A DNA stretch of 64,000 nucleotides, from NCBI GenBank assembly GCA_035295745.1, contig DATGIL010000009.1:95110-159109 (forward strand), written 5' to 3'. The notes beneath the pieces were generated by a model, which saw only the letters and a list, made by a program, of their open reading frames with translations, made no database searches and had not been told where the DNA came from. Below are positions 16,926 to 26,272 of this stretch, in pieces. The stretch's first letter is position 1; every line of letters begins with the position of its first letter. A program made the translations under genes and the position numbers. This DNA comes from JAIQFL01 sp035295745. Its GTDB lineage: Bacteria; Acidobacteriota; Terriglobia; Bryobacterales; Bryobacteraceae.

Positions 16926-18830
16926 CTAAAAGGTCAGGTTTCCCTGGCTCAGGAATTCGATTTCCTGTGGCCGTCGTCCTGCGCTCTCGAATCCCGGAAA
17001 GCCACCCCATTCCAGTGCCAGCCGCAAGTAGTCGATAAAGAACAGCCCGTGGCGCTCGTTTTCTAGTAAGGCATCCATTCCAACGCACGGGAGCGTGATC
17101 GAATATGACCGATTGCCGGGTTGCGTCTGGCAGATCGCAGCTGGTGCGACCTCCGCCACAAAAGGACGTCCTTCGATTCCCACTTCCGGCGGAGAGGCGT
17201 CCCAGGCGCGCAGAACTTGTGAAAACGGTACGATTACGAGCGGGTCAGCGAGCAGGGTTCCGTCGCCTGGCGACAAGATGGGATGCTTTCCGGCGAGCGT
17301 TACAGAGCCGACAATTTCGTACCAGGCGCGTAATGAGAGGGGCAACGCTCCAGCATCTCTTTCCAGCCTTCTCAAATGTGCGCTTCTCTGCTCGGGAGGC
17401 ATAAGGGGAGCGGGGCGCTCTGGGGTATTGTTCAGCCACAGATTCCAGCGCGCCACGTCAAACGGTATCACTTTGTCTGTTTCGCCCAGGTCCGTCTCGA
17501 ACTCATATCCGATTTCGCGCAATCGCTGAATTATGGTGGCGATGTTCTGCCGCACGCGATCCATCGTGGCGTAGGCTACTGCCAGAGCGTCGGCAGCATA
17601 TTGATCTTCCCGGACGCGGGCACCGATGGCGCCCAGTTCCTGCCAGACCTGCCGATGCTCGCCTGCCAGATACCGCTCGTAGTAAGGCAGGTGTCCATAG
17701 CCACGCAAAACCTCGATCTTCTTTTCCGCGCCTTCCGGCAGAGCCACCTGCAGCGGATTTCTCGGTTTGCGATGGGCTACCGGCCGGCGCTCGCTTTCAT
17801 ACTGCTCCATCCCGTAGATCTCAATCAGTGCCTGTCGCACCTTGGGATCCTCTTCCGCTCGGATCGCTGAGGCTTTGAGAGACTCCGGATGCCGAATCGC
17901 CTCCGGCGGTATCCACGAGCCATGCCACGCGAACAACTCCAATCCGTTGCGAGAGCTCACGGCGGGTCCGATATCGCTGTGGAGCCGGCCTTCGCTGTCG
18001 CGGCGCGCTTCCCGCGGCCGGTCGCAGAGGACGGCCGCATTTGCGAAAGCCCACCACGGACCGCAATGCTGCACGGTGCGGCAAAGGCCATCGTAGACCG
18101 CGCTCGCCTGGTCTCCGCAGATGCTCAGAAGGCAGTCGTGCCGAAACAGGAGTGCCCATCGATAGTCGTCGTAGATCGGTGGCAGGTGCCCGATCCCGAA
18201 ATGACCTGGAACGCCCGGGCCGGCAGCGCGCTCAATAATTCGCACGAGTTCGTAATGAGACGTGATGGCCCTGCGCCCGACTACCGCGGCAGCCTCCTCG
18301 ATAACCTCGTAATCGCATGGCGGGTCGTACTGAGCGCTACGCAGAACGGCTTGCAGTCCGTCCTCGCGCGGCACAGCCACCATGAACCCGATACCGAGGT
18401 GCTGCTTCGACTCGTAGCGGTTCTGGCTCTGCTTGGGACCGATCACCCGCCGTACCTGCTTCCAAGCGCGCAGCCCGAGCTGATGGCGGATCCGGCGTTG
18501 AAGCTCCTCGCGGCGCTGCAGCGATTCGGGCGGCAGCATCCAGTTGGACTCGTCGTAACCAGAAAGCTGCTCGGTCACCAGCAAGGCCTCCATCAGGTCG
18601 TCGCACCAGAGAAAAATCTTCGGTTCCGGCACGCCAGCGGCCCGATACGTGTACCGGACGCCTTCCTCGGCCTGCTCGCGATTCGCTGGGTTGGTGCTGA
18701 AAATCCAGTCCAGCCATCTGGTTTGAGCGGACTTCACTGCGGCGTCCTGTTGTGGCGTCAAGGAAGGCACCGTGTTGCATCCAATTCGGATTACATCTCG
18801 ATCGTACAATTGCGGTGCGGGACTGGCCAC
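16926..18830 (-). CDS. DUF6745-like protein with SMI1/KNR4-like C terminus
   Basis: A 634-residue protein; a GTG at 18770 would give 614. Residues about 60-330 carry features I associate with the DUF6745 family. These are AGVPEPKIFLWCDDLMEALL, WWAFANAAVLCDRPREARRD and the paired EGRLHSDIGPAV/AWHGSWIPPEAI signature. A C-terminal region (LPLSLRAWYEIVGSVTLAG ...) resembles the start of an SMI1/KNR4 immunity-type domain, with a long linker between. No signal peptide or membrane helix is visible. Function is unknown. SMI1-like domains often neutralise toxins or bind nucleic-acid-linked partners. It sits in a decayed island with TA and transposase fragments. Confidence 0.6.
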   Translation of the reverse strand: MASPAPQLYDRDVIRIGCNTVPSLTPQQDAAVKSAQTRWLDWIFSTNPANREQAEEGVRYTYRAAGVPEPKIFLWCDDLMEALLVTEQLSGYDESNWMLPPESLQRREELQRRIRHQLGLRAWKQVRRVIGPKQSQNRYESKQHLGIGFMVAVPREDGLQAVLRSAQYDPPCDYEVIEEAAAVVGRRAITSHYELVRIIERAAGPGVPGHFGIGHLPPIYDDYRWALLFRHDCLLSICGDQASAVYDGLCRTVQHCGPWWAFANAAVLCDRPREARRDSEGRLHSDIGPAVSSRNGLELFAWHGSWIPPEAIRHPESLKASAIRAEEDPKVRQALIEIYGMEQYESERRPVAHRKPRNPLQVALPEGAEKKIEVLRGYGHLPYYERYLAGEHRQVWQELGAIGARVREDQYAADALAVAYATMDRVRQNIATIIQRLREIGYEFETDLGETDKVIPFDVARWNLWLNNTPERPAPLMPPEQRSAHLRRLERDAGALPLSLRAWYEIVGSVTLAGKHPILSPGDGTLLADPLVIVPFSQVLRAWDASPPEVGIEGRPFVAEVAPAAICQTQPGNRSYSITLPCVGMDALLENERHGLFFIDYLRLALEWGGFPGFESAGRRPQEIEFLSQGNLTF

Positions 18831-18849
18831 CAGCGCTGGCGTACGAGCG

Positions 18850-18960
18850 GCCGCAGATGATTCGCTCCAAACTCGTCCCTCAGCCGTGCGTTGACCCGCT
18901 CACTCATGGTCCGGGTCTTATCGCGCTCCTGTTCCGCCCAGGCAAGTTCCGGCATTGGCG
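18850..18960 (-). pseudogene. transposase C-terminal fragment
   Basis: Minus-strand codons read ELAWAEQERDKTRTMSERVN followed by ARLRDEFGANHL. This resembles the ERVNxRLKDEFGGRxxRVRG segment near the end of DDE transposases. Only ~35 residues remain and the usual AKVxxHLMFG continuation is gone. It abuts the start of the DUF6745-like gene. Moderate support from motif resemblance only. Confidence 0.45.
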
Positions 18961-19064
18961 TCGTGGGAACCACCTTCGGTGATCGCGACGCGCTGCGCGG
19001 TTGTGTTTCGGGGCCGCGCTTTTGCAAGGCATAGCTCACTAGCGGACCGCCACGGGAGCCCAGC

Positions 19065-19420
19065 TTATTCTCTCGCCAGGGCGCACCGAACCACATCGGG
19101 CTTTTTGGCGATCACGGTCAGGTAAGCGCGCGCCGTGGAATCCGGCCGCCGGCCGCCTTGCTCCTATTCCTGCAAGGCACGCTTGCTGATCCCATAAACG
19201 CGCGCGAACTCGGCCTGGGACATCTTCGTCCTCAGGCGGATCGCCTTGACATCCACAGGCCGCGGCCACACTTGCTCCAGTTCGATTTCGCTTTTCTGAT
19301 GCGCCACAACCAATCTCAGCCCTTCGATCAGGTCCGCACGAAGGCTTGAGTTCTTCTTCGGAGTCTCTTCCGGGCGATCCAGCGCAATTTTGCGCCGCGC
19401 ACTCGGCCTAAGCTGGGCGT
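19065..19420 (-). pseudogene. HTH antitoxin (HigA/XRE-like) with nonsense mutation
   Basis: Minus-strand frame reads SSLRADLIEGLRLVVAHQKS and then VDVKAIRLRTKMSQAEFARV. It continues YGISKRALQE, stop, EQGGRRPDSTARAYLTVIAK, ending at 19065. This is the familiar DVKAIRxxTxxSQAEFAxxFG...LRNWEQGRRRP layout of HigA-type antitoxins. The TAG at 19164-19166 stands exactly where the conserved Trp codon (TGG) is expected, so one G-to-A change killed it. No start codon is seen upstream in frame. Confidence 0.65.
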
Positions 19421-19512
19421 CTGGCCGTTTGGCTCGTACCCGCAGAGCGCCTCGATTTCGTGTAGTGGGTTTTGTTTTCTTGTCGGCATGCGCGCGCTCA
19501 CGGCGTCTGGTA

Positions 19513-19638
19513 TCACGCGACTTGTGGCTGCTCGCTCAGATAGCTGGTAAGCTCCTCTACCGATTCTGATCCGATAATGCCTGCGGCCTGCGCCCTTGAA
19601 TTTGGCATTTGGAAGACCGTGACTTCGGTGCTCTCCAA
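19513..19638 (-). pseudogene. RelE/HigB-like toxin remnant
   Basis: From a TTG at 19638 the frame reads ESTEVTVFQMPNSRAQAAGI and IGSESVEELTSYLSEQPQVA, then stops at 19513. This resembles only the first third of RelE/HigB toxins (xxEELxxYLxxNPExG). A VIPDA phrase that could correspond to the following VIPGTGG continues in another frame, suggesting a frameshift. The order toxin then antitoxin on the minus strand fits a higBA pair. Confidence 0.45.
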
Positions 19639-19747
19639 TTGTTTCCACTACCGCAGCGCGGTACTCGCGCCACCCGCCCTCGCGTGCGAGCGAGACGAGC
19701 CATCCGGCACGCTATTCTAATACCTGTGAGCGAACTCGACCGCCGCT

Positions 19748-21772
19748 ATGAGTGGTGAATCACGCCGCGCTGCCTGGTGGGCCGATCCGGCGGCTGTCGT
19801 CTCCCTGACTGTGCTGAATCTGGCCGTCTGCTGGCGGCTGTTCTCTGCCGAGTACACCAACCACTTCGACTCCATCGAAGGCTCGTTCATCGCGATCGCC
19901 CGCTACCTGTCCACGCATTGGGGAGACTTCTGGTGGTTTCCTCTGTGGCACTGCGGCATGCCTTACCAGGACACCTACGTGCCGCTATTCCACCTGGTGG
20001 TCGCCGTGACCACGATGCTGGGGCATCTCTCCGCGGCGCGCGCCTATCACGCGGTCACTGGGGTGACTTACGCGTTGGGTCCCGCCACCCTCTACTTGCT
20101 CGCGGCACGACTGGGTGTCCACCGCGGTGCGGCATTCCTGGCGGCGCTCTTCTACTCATTGTTCTCTCCCTCCACGCTGCTGATGCCCGATATCGCCCGC
20201 GATGTTGGCGGCTTCTGGTATTCGCGCCGACTCCAGGTGCTCACCATGTACGGGGAAGGGCCTCACGTCACTGCAATGACGCTGTTGCCGATCGCGATTC
20301 TCGCCCTGCAACGTGCACTCGAAAAGCATAGCGGCCGGGCGCTGGCCCTGGCGGCGGGCACCATTGCGCTCGTGTTCCTGACGAATGTTCCCGGCACCAT
20401 GGCGTTGGCGCTCACCGTGTTCTGCTGGATCTGCGCACAGCCTGCGGGTATGCTCCGGAGAGCATGGGAGGTCGCCGCGGCGGCGTCAATATTTGCCTAC
20501 GGTCTTGCCTGCTACGGATTGCCGCCTTCCAGTTTGGGGACGGTATTCGGTAACGCCGGCCCCATGCATCCGGGCTTCTCACGCAGTCTGCGATATGGCC
20601 CGGTGCTCCTGATACTGGTATTTCTCGTGGTCGCGGGCGTGGGGTATCTGCTGGCGCGCACCCGGGCCACGCTCCCCGTTCGTTTTGCCATTTTGCAGCT
20701 CGGATTAATTGCCGCGCTGGCGATCAAAGCGAATTCACTCACCTTCGAACTGCTCCCGCAGGTGGGCCGTCTTCACCTGGAGATGGAGATGGGCGCTTGC
20801 CTGCTGCTCGGCATGGCACTTTGGCAAATCTATACCTTGATCCCGCGATGGATCCGGCCCATTGTTTGTGCTCTCGCGCTCGCGCCCGCCGGCATCCAAT
20901 TCGCGAATTACCGCTGGCGCGCCGAGATCGATATCAGCTATGCAGACGTCACTAAGCGCTCGGAATACACGACGGCGCGTTGGCTCGACGCCAATCTGCC
21001 GGGCCGCCGCGTCTACGTCGCGGGATCCACATCCTTCTGGTTAAACGCCTTCACCGACACGCCGCAATTGGTCGGGTGCTGCGAGCAAGGCCAGGCGAAT
21101 CCGCTGCTCGTGGAACTTCCGTTTCTCATCGACTACGGAGTAGAGCAGCGGTACACCGAGCAGTCCGTGGCCTGGCTCCGCGCCTTTGGCGTGCAGGCGA
21201 TGGTGGTGAATGGCGATACCAGCACCGACGTGTATAAGGATATTCACTCCCCTGAACGATTCGCCGCCTATTTCCCGATCCTGCACAGGGAGAACGGCGA
21301 TACTATCTACCGCGTTCTGCCGGAAGACGCCTCTTTGGCCCACATCGTCCGCGCCGGGGAGCCGGTGCCGATTGGCGCGCCTCATGTCGCCGGCATGAAT
21401 CCCTCGCCGTATGTTGCCGCCATTTCCGGCCAGTCGCGAGCACCCGCATCCTTCGAGTGGACCCGCGGCGACACTGCCCGCATTCGCACCACGATCCATC
21501 GCGGAGACCTGGTCTCCGTCCAACTGCCGTGGTTCCGGGGCTGGAAGGCTTCGATCAATGGGCAGAGACAGATCATCGAGCGCGACGGTCTCGGCTTCCT
21601 CGTGATCCATCCGCAGTGCCAGGGCGACTGCGAAATCGCGTTGCGATGGACCGGCCCTCCCGACCTGCCATTCGCCGCCCTCATTTCCCTCGCGTCGCTG
21701 GCGTACGCCATCTGGCTCATGCTGGCCAAATACAAAGTTTCGTTGATACCTCACAACGAGCCGCGCGCGTAA
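19748..21772 (+). CDS. polytopic membrane protein, GT-C-like, paralog 1
   Basis: A 674-residue protein with about 11-12 hydrophobic helices in its first ~400 residues and a soluble C-terminal domain ending in one more helix. Near the N terminus FDSIEGSFIAIARYLSTHWG, then GEGPHVTAMTLLPIAIL, are shared with the next two genes. The acidic SIEG/S loop after the first helix recalls GT-C glycosyltransferases and the PTPS-related membrane family. The likely role is transfer of a sugar from a lipid carrier at the periplasmic face, but this is inferred from architecture. Its last four residues and stop (EPRA*) come from the first unit of repeat array 2. Confidence 0.75.
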   Translation: MSGESRRAAWWADPAAVVSLTVLNLAVCWRLFSAEYTNHFDSIEGSFIAIARYLSTHWGDFWWFPLWHCGMPYQDTYVPLFHLVVAVTTMLGHLSAARAYHAVTGVTYALGPATLYLLAARLGVHRGAAFLAALFYSLFSPSTLLMPDIARDVGGFWYSRRLQVLTMYGEGPHVTAMTLLPIAILALQRALEKHSGRALALAAGTIALVFLTNVPGTMALALTVFCWICAQPAGMLRRAWEVAAAASIFAYGLACYGLPPSSLGTVFGNAGPMHPGFSRSLRYGPVLLILVFLVVAGVGYLLARTRATLPVRFAILQLGLIAALAIKANSLTFELLPQVGRLHLEMEMGACLLLGMALWQIYTLIPRWIRPIVCALALAPAGIQFANYRWRAEIDISYADVTKRSEYTTARWLDANLPGRRVYVAGSTSFWLNAFTDTPQLVGCCEQGQANPLLVELPFLIDYGVEQRYTEQSVAWLRAFGVQAMVVNGDTSTDVYKDIHSPERFAAYFPILHRENGDTIYRVLPEDASLAHIVRAGEPVPIGAPHVAGMNPSPYVAAISGQSRAPASFEWTRGDTARIRTTIHRGDLVSVQLPWFRGWKASINGQRQIIERDGLGFLVIHPQCQGDCEIALRWTGPPDLPFAALISLASLAYAIWLMLAKYKVSLIPHNEPRA

Positions 21773-22172
21773 GCAAGCGACGTCCCGATCGCCCCCAAAT
21801 CACTCCCTCACGGTCGTGGCTAGTTGCGAACTGCGCGCAAGCGTGTCGTCAGCGAGCCGCGCGCGTAAGCAAGCGATGTCCCGATCGCCCCCAAAATCAC
21901 TCCCTCACGGTCGTGGCTCGTTGCGAACTGCCCGCAAGCGTGTCGTCAGCGAGCCGCGCGCATAGGCAAGCGATGTCCCGATCGCTCTCAAAATCACTCC
22001 CTCACGGTCGTGGCTCGTTGCGAGCTGCGCGCAAGCGTGTCGTCAGCGAGCCGCGCGCGTAAGCAAGCGATGTCCCGGTCGCCCCGAAAATCACTCCCTC
22101 ACGGTCGTGGCTCGTTGCGAGCCGCGCGCAAGCGTGTCCTGGGTCAGCGCTCCGCGCGTGAGCAAGCGGTCT
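21758..22172 (+). repeat. tandem repeat array 2, about 4.3 units of 96-99 bp
   Basis: Units start with GAGCCGCGCGCGTAAGCAAG at 21758, 21854, 21951 and 22048, with a decayed fifth near 22147. Each also carries CACTCCCTCACGGTCGTGG followed by CTCGTTGCGA. The array begins inside the 3' end of the upstream gene and fills most of the 488-bp gap before the next paralog. It is the same family as arrays 1 and 3. Confidence 0.92.
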
Positions 22173-22260
22173 GGGGATGCGTCGGCAGGCTTCGAAACCG
22201 CGGATTCCGCCAAAATGGGCTCCAGCGTGTCAAAATGATCGATTCACGGGCATAACTACT

Positions 22261-24276
22261 TTGAAGTCTCCCTTCCAACTTTCTAAGCGAAAGGAAATCC
22301 TGCTGGATTTCCTGATCGTGTTCCTGTTCGCCGCGGCGTTGATCCGTCCCTATTTCAAAGCTAAGTACACAGACAAGTGGGCGTCTATTGAGAGCACGTT
22401 CATCGCCGACGCGCGTTTTCTGGCGGAGCATTGGCCGCATCCGCAATGGCAGCCGCTGTGGTACACCGGCACCCGTTTCGATTACATCTACCCCCCGGCG
22501 CTGCGCTACGGAACGGCAGCGATCTCTAAGGTCACTGGCTTCTGGCCGGTGAAGGCCTATCATTTTTACACTTCTTTCCTGTATGCCCTGGGCATCGCGG
22601 GCGTGTTCCTGTTGATGCGTGTGGGGACGAAGTCGCGAGGCGCGGCCTATCTGGCAGCCATAGCCACCGCCACCATGTCGCCGATCTTCCTCTTCATGCC
22701 GCGGTTCCGCGGAGACGCCTGGAAGCTCCAGCCGCAGAGGCTCGGAGTGCTCGTGAAGTATGGAGAGGGGCCGCATATGAGCGCTCTCGCGCTGATCCCC
22801 ATCGCGCTCGCCTTCGCGTGGCTGGCGTTCGACAAGCGGCGCCCATGGGCTATCGGATTGGCCGCGGTGTTTTCGGCGGGAGTGGCGGCCAACAACTTCT
22901 ACGGAGCAACAGCGCTCGCTACCTTCTATCCCATCCTGGTGTGGAGTTTCTGGATCACCCGCCAAGACAAGCAGATCATCATGCCTGCCATCGCCATCCC
23001 CGCAATGGCCTACGGACTTACCGCGTTCTGGTTGGTCCCCTCGTATTTTCGGGTCACCGCGGAGAATATGAAGTATGTCTCCGAGCACGGCACCACGTGG
23101 TCGATCTGGGTTGCCGTGGTGGTAGCGGTTACGTTCGCCGTCATCTCAGATAAGTTCACCAAGGGACGCAAGGAACTGACGTGGCCCGTGTTTGTGATTG
23201 GGAGCGTGGTGTTCTTTTCGCTGAATGTGCTGGGGAACTTTTACTTCAATTTCCGCATCTCGGGCGAGCCCACACGGCTGCTGCCGGAGCTCGACATGAT
23301 CTACATCATGGCCGTTGTGCTGTTGCTGCGTTGGATGTGGCACCGTCCCGGTCCTGTGCTGCGGAGTGTCGCCGTCATCGTGGTGGTAGCGGCGTTCTAT
23401 ACGACGAAGGGATACATTCGCCACGCTTGGCACATGTTCCCGCTGTGGCCCGACTACCAGAGCCGCGTGGAGTACCGCGTGACCGATTGGCTCTGGAAGA
23501 ATATGCCCGACGCGCGCGCCTATCCCACCGGCTCCATCCGCTTCTGGTACGACACCTGGCACGATCTCGCAGAAGTGGGCGGAGGCTCGGAGCAGGGCCT
23601 GCTCAACAGCCAGGTGGAGCCAGCGCAGTGGGAGACGAACCTCGGCCCGAAGATCGAGCCGACCATTCTCTGGATGCAGGCGATGGGCGCGGACGTGATC
23701 TGCGTGCCCGATAAGCGTTCTCAGGAGGTCTTTAAAGACTTCGAGTATCCCCAGAAATTCGAAGGCGTCCTGCCCGTGCTGTATGACGATCAGCAGGGCA
23801 ACGTGCTCTACAAGATCCCGCGGCGTTATCCCGCCCGGGCGCGGGTGGTGGAGACAGCGAAGCTGAATGCCGTGAATCCACCTCGCTTCAATGACGACGT
23901 GGAAAATCTGCAGGCTTATGCGGACGTGCTGGAAAAGGGTCCAGAGGCGCCGCCAACATTGACACGCGAAGGCACAGATGCGATGCGGGTGAGTGCCCAT
24001 TTGGAGCCAGGACAATCGCTCGTGGTGCAGGAGACGTATGACCCGGCATGGCACGCGTGGTCGGGCGGGCAGGCTTTGCCGGTCCGCAAGGACGCGATGG
24101 GGATGATGGCGATCGACCCACCGCCCGGCGATCAGCAGATCGAAGTGGCGTTCGTGACGCCGCTGGAGAATCAAATTGGCCGCGTGGTCACGGTGATCAC
24201 GGTGCTGATTATTCTGGGACTCATCTTCATCAGCATTCGCGAGGAGCGCCGGGCGAGTTATGAGCCTGCCCGCTAA
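22261..24276 (+). CDS. polytopic membrane protein, GT-C-like, paralog 2
   Basis: With TTG 22261 as start the protein has 671 residues, nearly equal to its neighbours (674 and 670). An ATG at 22177 would add residues translated from the intergenic area and is less likely. It has the same layout. The first helix is followed by WASIESTFIADARFLAEHWP, then a multi-helix bundle with YGEGPHMSALALIPIALAF. The soluble domain contains FWYDTWHDLAEVGGGSEQGL, and a C-terminal helix ends it. It overlaps paralog 3 by 17 bases, so those two are translationally linked. Substrate unknown. Confidence 0.75.
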   Translation: MKSPFQLSKRKEILLDFLIVFLFAAALIRPYFKAKYTDKWASIESTFIADARFLAEHWPHPQWQPLWYTGTRFDYIYPPALRYGTAAISKVTGFWPVKAYHFYTSFLYALGIAGVFLLMRVGTKSRGAAYLAAIATATMSPIFLFMPRFRGDAWKLQPQRLGVLVKYGEGPHMSALALIPIALAFAWLAFDKRRPWAIGLAAVFSAGVAANNFYGATALATFYPILVWSFWITRQDKQIIMPAIAIPAMAYGLTAFWLVPSYFRVTAENMKYVSEHGTTWSIWVAVVVAVTFAVISDKFTKGRKELTWPVFVIGSVVFFSLNVLGNFYFNFRISGEPTRLLPELDMIYIMAVVLLLRWMWHRPGPVLRSVAVIVVVAAFYTTKGYIRHAWHMFPLWPDYQSRVEYRVTDWLWKNMPDARAYPTGSIRFWYDTWHDLAEVGGGSEQGLLNSQVEPAQWETNLGPKIEPTILWMQAMGADVICVPDKRSQEVFKDFEYPQKFEGVLPVLYDDQQGNVLYKIPRRYPARARVVETAKLNAVNPPRFNDDVENLQAYADVLEKGPEAPPTLTREGTDAMRVSAHLEPGQSLVVQETYDPAWHAWSGGQALPVRKDAMGMMAIDPPPGDQQIEVAFVTPLENQIGRVVTVITVLIILGLIFISIREERRASYEPAR

Positions 24277-26272
24277 CCAGCCCCCAAGCCCTCACTCCAA
24301 ATCCCTAATCCCCGTCTTGCTGGCGCTGGCGATTCTGGGGCTCAATCTCGCGCTCTGTGGGCCGCTCTTCGTACCGGGCGAGTTGCCGTTCCGTGGATCG
24401 ATCGAGGACGGGTACGTCGGCACGGCACGCTTTCTCTCGCAGCATCCCAATCCGTGGGGATGGGATCCCCTGCCGTACTGCGGACTACCCACTCAGTTCG
24501 TGTATGTGCCGCTGCTCCCGTATCTGAGCGCCGCCGGCATGCACCTGTTTTCCTCGGCCGCGCCTGACACCGTCTATCGCACGCTGGCCGCGCTCTTCAC
24601 GTGTCTCGGACCGGTGACGTTATTCTTCTTCGCGCTTCATTTCACGGGCAGCCGCAGATGGGCGTTCGCAATGGCAGTGGCGTACAGTTTGCTGTCTCCC
24701 TCCTATGGGCTCTTCCCCGCAGTGGAAAAGGACCGCGGCATCGTCCAGCTTCCCTGGCGTGTCCAGGTCCTCGCGAAGTACGGCGAAGGTCCGCACAACA
24801 CCGGTCTCACACTTCTGCCCCTGGCGCTTCTGGCGCTCTGGCGCGCCGGACGCACCGAGGCAGGCCGGGCCAGGACCCGGCGGATATTGCTGGCGGCGTT
24901 GCTGCTCGCGGCGATTCCGTTGACGAATTGGGTCGCGGCGTTTGCCCTGGCGATCTCGTGCCTGTTGCTATGGCTGGCGGCGTGGGGCGAGCGCGAGTTT
25001 CGCACGTGGCCGGCGCTGGCTTCCGCGGCGATCGCCTACCTGTTGGCCTGCTTCTGGCTGACTCCCAGCTTCGTCAAAACGATCGTGTTCAACTGGCCCG
25101 TGGACTCCTTCGGCTACCAGTTGCACTCGCAGCAAGTCGCCTTGCTGGCCTCTGCCGCCGCGGGCGCGGTGATCATTCGTCTGCTGTTTGGGTGGCGCGG
25201 TGGCTCGTTCTATCTCTGCTTCGCGACCATGGGCGCTTTCGTGTTCGGACTGATTGCCACCGCATTCTATGTATACAACGTGGATACCATCCCCGAATCG
25301 CGCCGCTACGCGATCGAGTTCGAACTGTTCCTGGCGCTGGCGTTGTTCGAAGTATTCCGACTGGCACTGCGGAGTGCGAACGGGACGGTGCGGCTATGCG
25401 CGATCGGCACTGGTGGAGTGATGCTGCTGGTGGGAGTGCCGCAGTTGTGGGCCGAAGCGACGCAAGGCTGGCGCCCCTGGCTCCCCGTTCCACCCGAGCA
25501 GACGGTGGAGTATCAACTGGGAAAGTGGATGGCGGATCATCCTCCGCAAGGGCGTGTCCTGGCCACAGGAGGTCTGCGATTCCGTCTCAATTCGTGGTTC
25601 CATCTTCAGCAGGTAGGCGGCGGTTTCGAAACCGGGCTGCAGAACCGGATCCCGCTCGAACTGGCCTATCGTATTCGGACAGCGGCACACCTTCACCCTG
25701 GGCATGAAACCGAAGAGACCTTGCTCGATCTGAAGGCCCTGGGAGCGGAGTACGTCGTGCTCCACGGACCGAAGTCGCGCGAGTACTATCGGGATTTCCT
25801 CAAACCGGAACGCGTCTCCTACACATTGCCGATCGCCTACCATGTCGAAGACGATACGATTTATCGCTTGCCCTCGAGGCCGATCGCGCACCTGGTCCGT
25901 GCCGATGAACTCGCGGGCGACGATTTATCGCGTTATGTGGCCGCGCTCGAGGATGGCGCGCGCCCCGTGCTCGCGGTGCGATGGGCCGATGCGAGCACCG
26001 TGGAGGTCACGGGCGCGGTTCCGGAAGGCAATCTGATTTCCGTGCAGGTGAACGCTGACCCTGGATGGCGGGCGACTCAGGACGGCCAGTCGATTCCGGT
26101 TTCGCAGGACGGAATCGGTTTCGTGGTGCTGCACCCTCGAGCGGCGCCATCCGCGCGAATCGAGTTACGTTATCACGGCACGGCGGAGCAGCGAATCATG
26201 GCTGGACTGTGTGGATTGGCGTGGTTGGGCGTGCTGGTGACGTTTTTCCGATCTCGCGCAGAAGTGCGTTGA
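24260..26272 (+). CDS. polytopic membrane protein, GT-C-like, paralog 3
   Basis: A 670-residue member of the same trio. FRGSIEDGYVGTARFLSQHP after helix 1 and KYGEGPHNTGLTLLPLALLAL correspond to the motifs in the other two. The soluble C-terminal part has FRLNSWFHLQQVGGGFETGL. It has about 11 N-terminal helices plus one at the C terminus. The 3' end overlaps the convergent racemase-like gene by 77 bases. The three genes look like ancient tandem duplicates, since they share motifs and length but are not near-identical. They may act on one glycan or lipid pathway. Confidence 0.75.
   Translation: MSLPANQPPSPHSKSLIPVLLALAILGLNLALCGPLFVPGELPFRGSIEDGYVGTARFLSQHPNPWGWDPLPYCGLPTQFVYVPLLPYLSAAGMHLFSSAAPDTVYRTLAALFTCLGPVTLFFFALHFTGSRRWAFAMAVAYSLLSPSYGLFPAVEKDRGIVQLPWRVQVLAKYGEGPHNTGLTLLPLALLALWRAGRTEAGRARTRRILLAALLLAAIPLTNWVAAFALAISCLLLWLAAWGEREFRTWPALASAAIAYLLACFWLTPSFVKTIVFNWPVDSFGYQLHSQQVALLASAAAGAVIIRLLFGWRGGSFYLCFATMGAFVFGLIATAFYVYNVDTIPESRRYAIEFELFLALALFEVFRLALRSANGTVRLCAIGTGGVMLLVGVPQLWAEATQGWRPWLPVPPEQTVEYQLGKWMADHPPQGRVLATGGLRFRLNSWFHLQQVGGGFETGLQNRIPLELAYRIRTAAHLHPGHETEETLLDLKALGAEYVVLHGPKSREYYRDFLKPERVSYTLPIAYHVEDDTIYRLPSRPIAHLVRADELAGDDLSRYVAALEDGARPVLAVRWADASTVEVTGAVPEGNLISVQVNADPGWRATQDGQSIPVSQDGIGFVVLHPRAAPSARIELRYHGTAEQRIMAGLCGLAWLGVLVTFFRSRAEVR

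Larger units (their letters stand above)
18961..19747. other. decayed interval between DUF6745-like gene and membrane-protein cluster
   Basis: Apart from the toxin-antitoxin remnants listed separately, no intact gene with start, ribosome site and family match is seen. Open frames on the minus strand (for example 19328-19648) overlap the remnants in the wrong frame. Confidence 0.5.

Noticed and set aside
21457..22255. Open frames across repeat array 2
   Set aside because: They start inside the membrane protein gene in the wrong frame and follow the repeat unit, with Arg/Ser-rich content.
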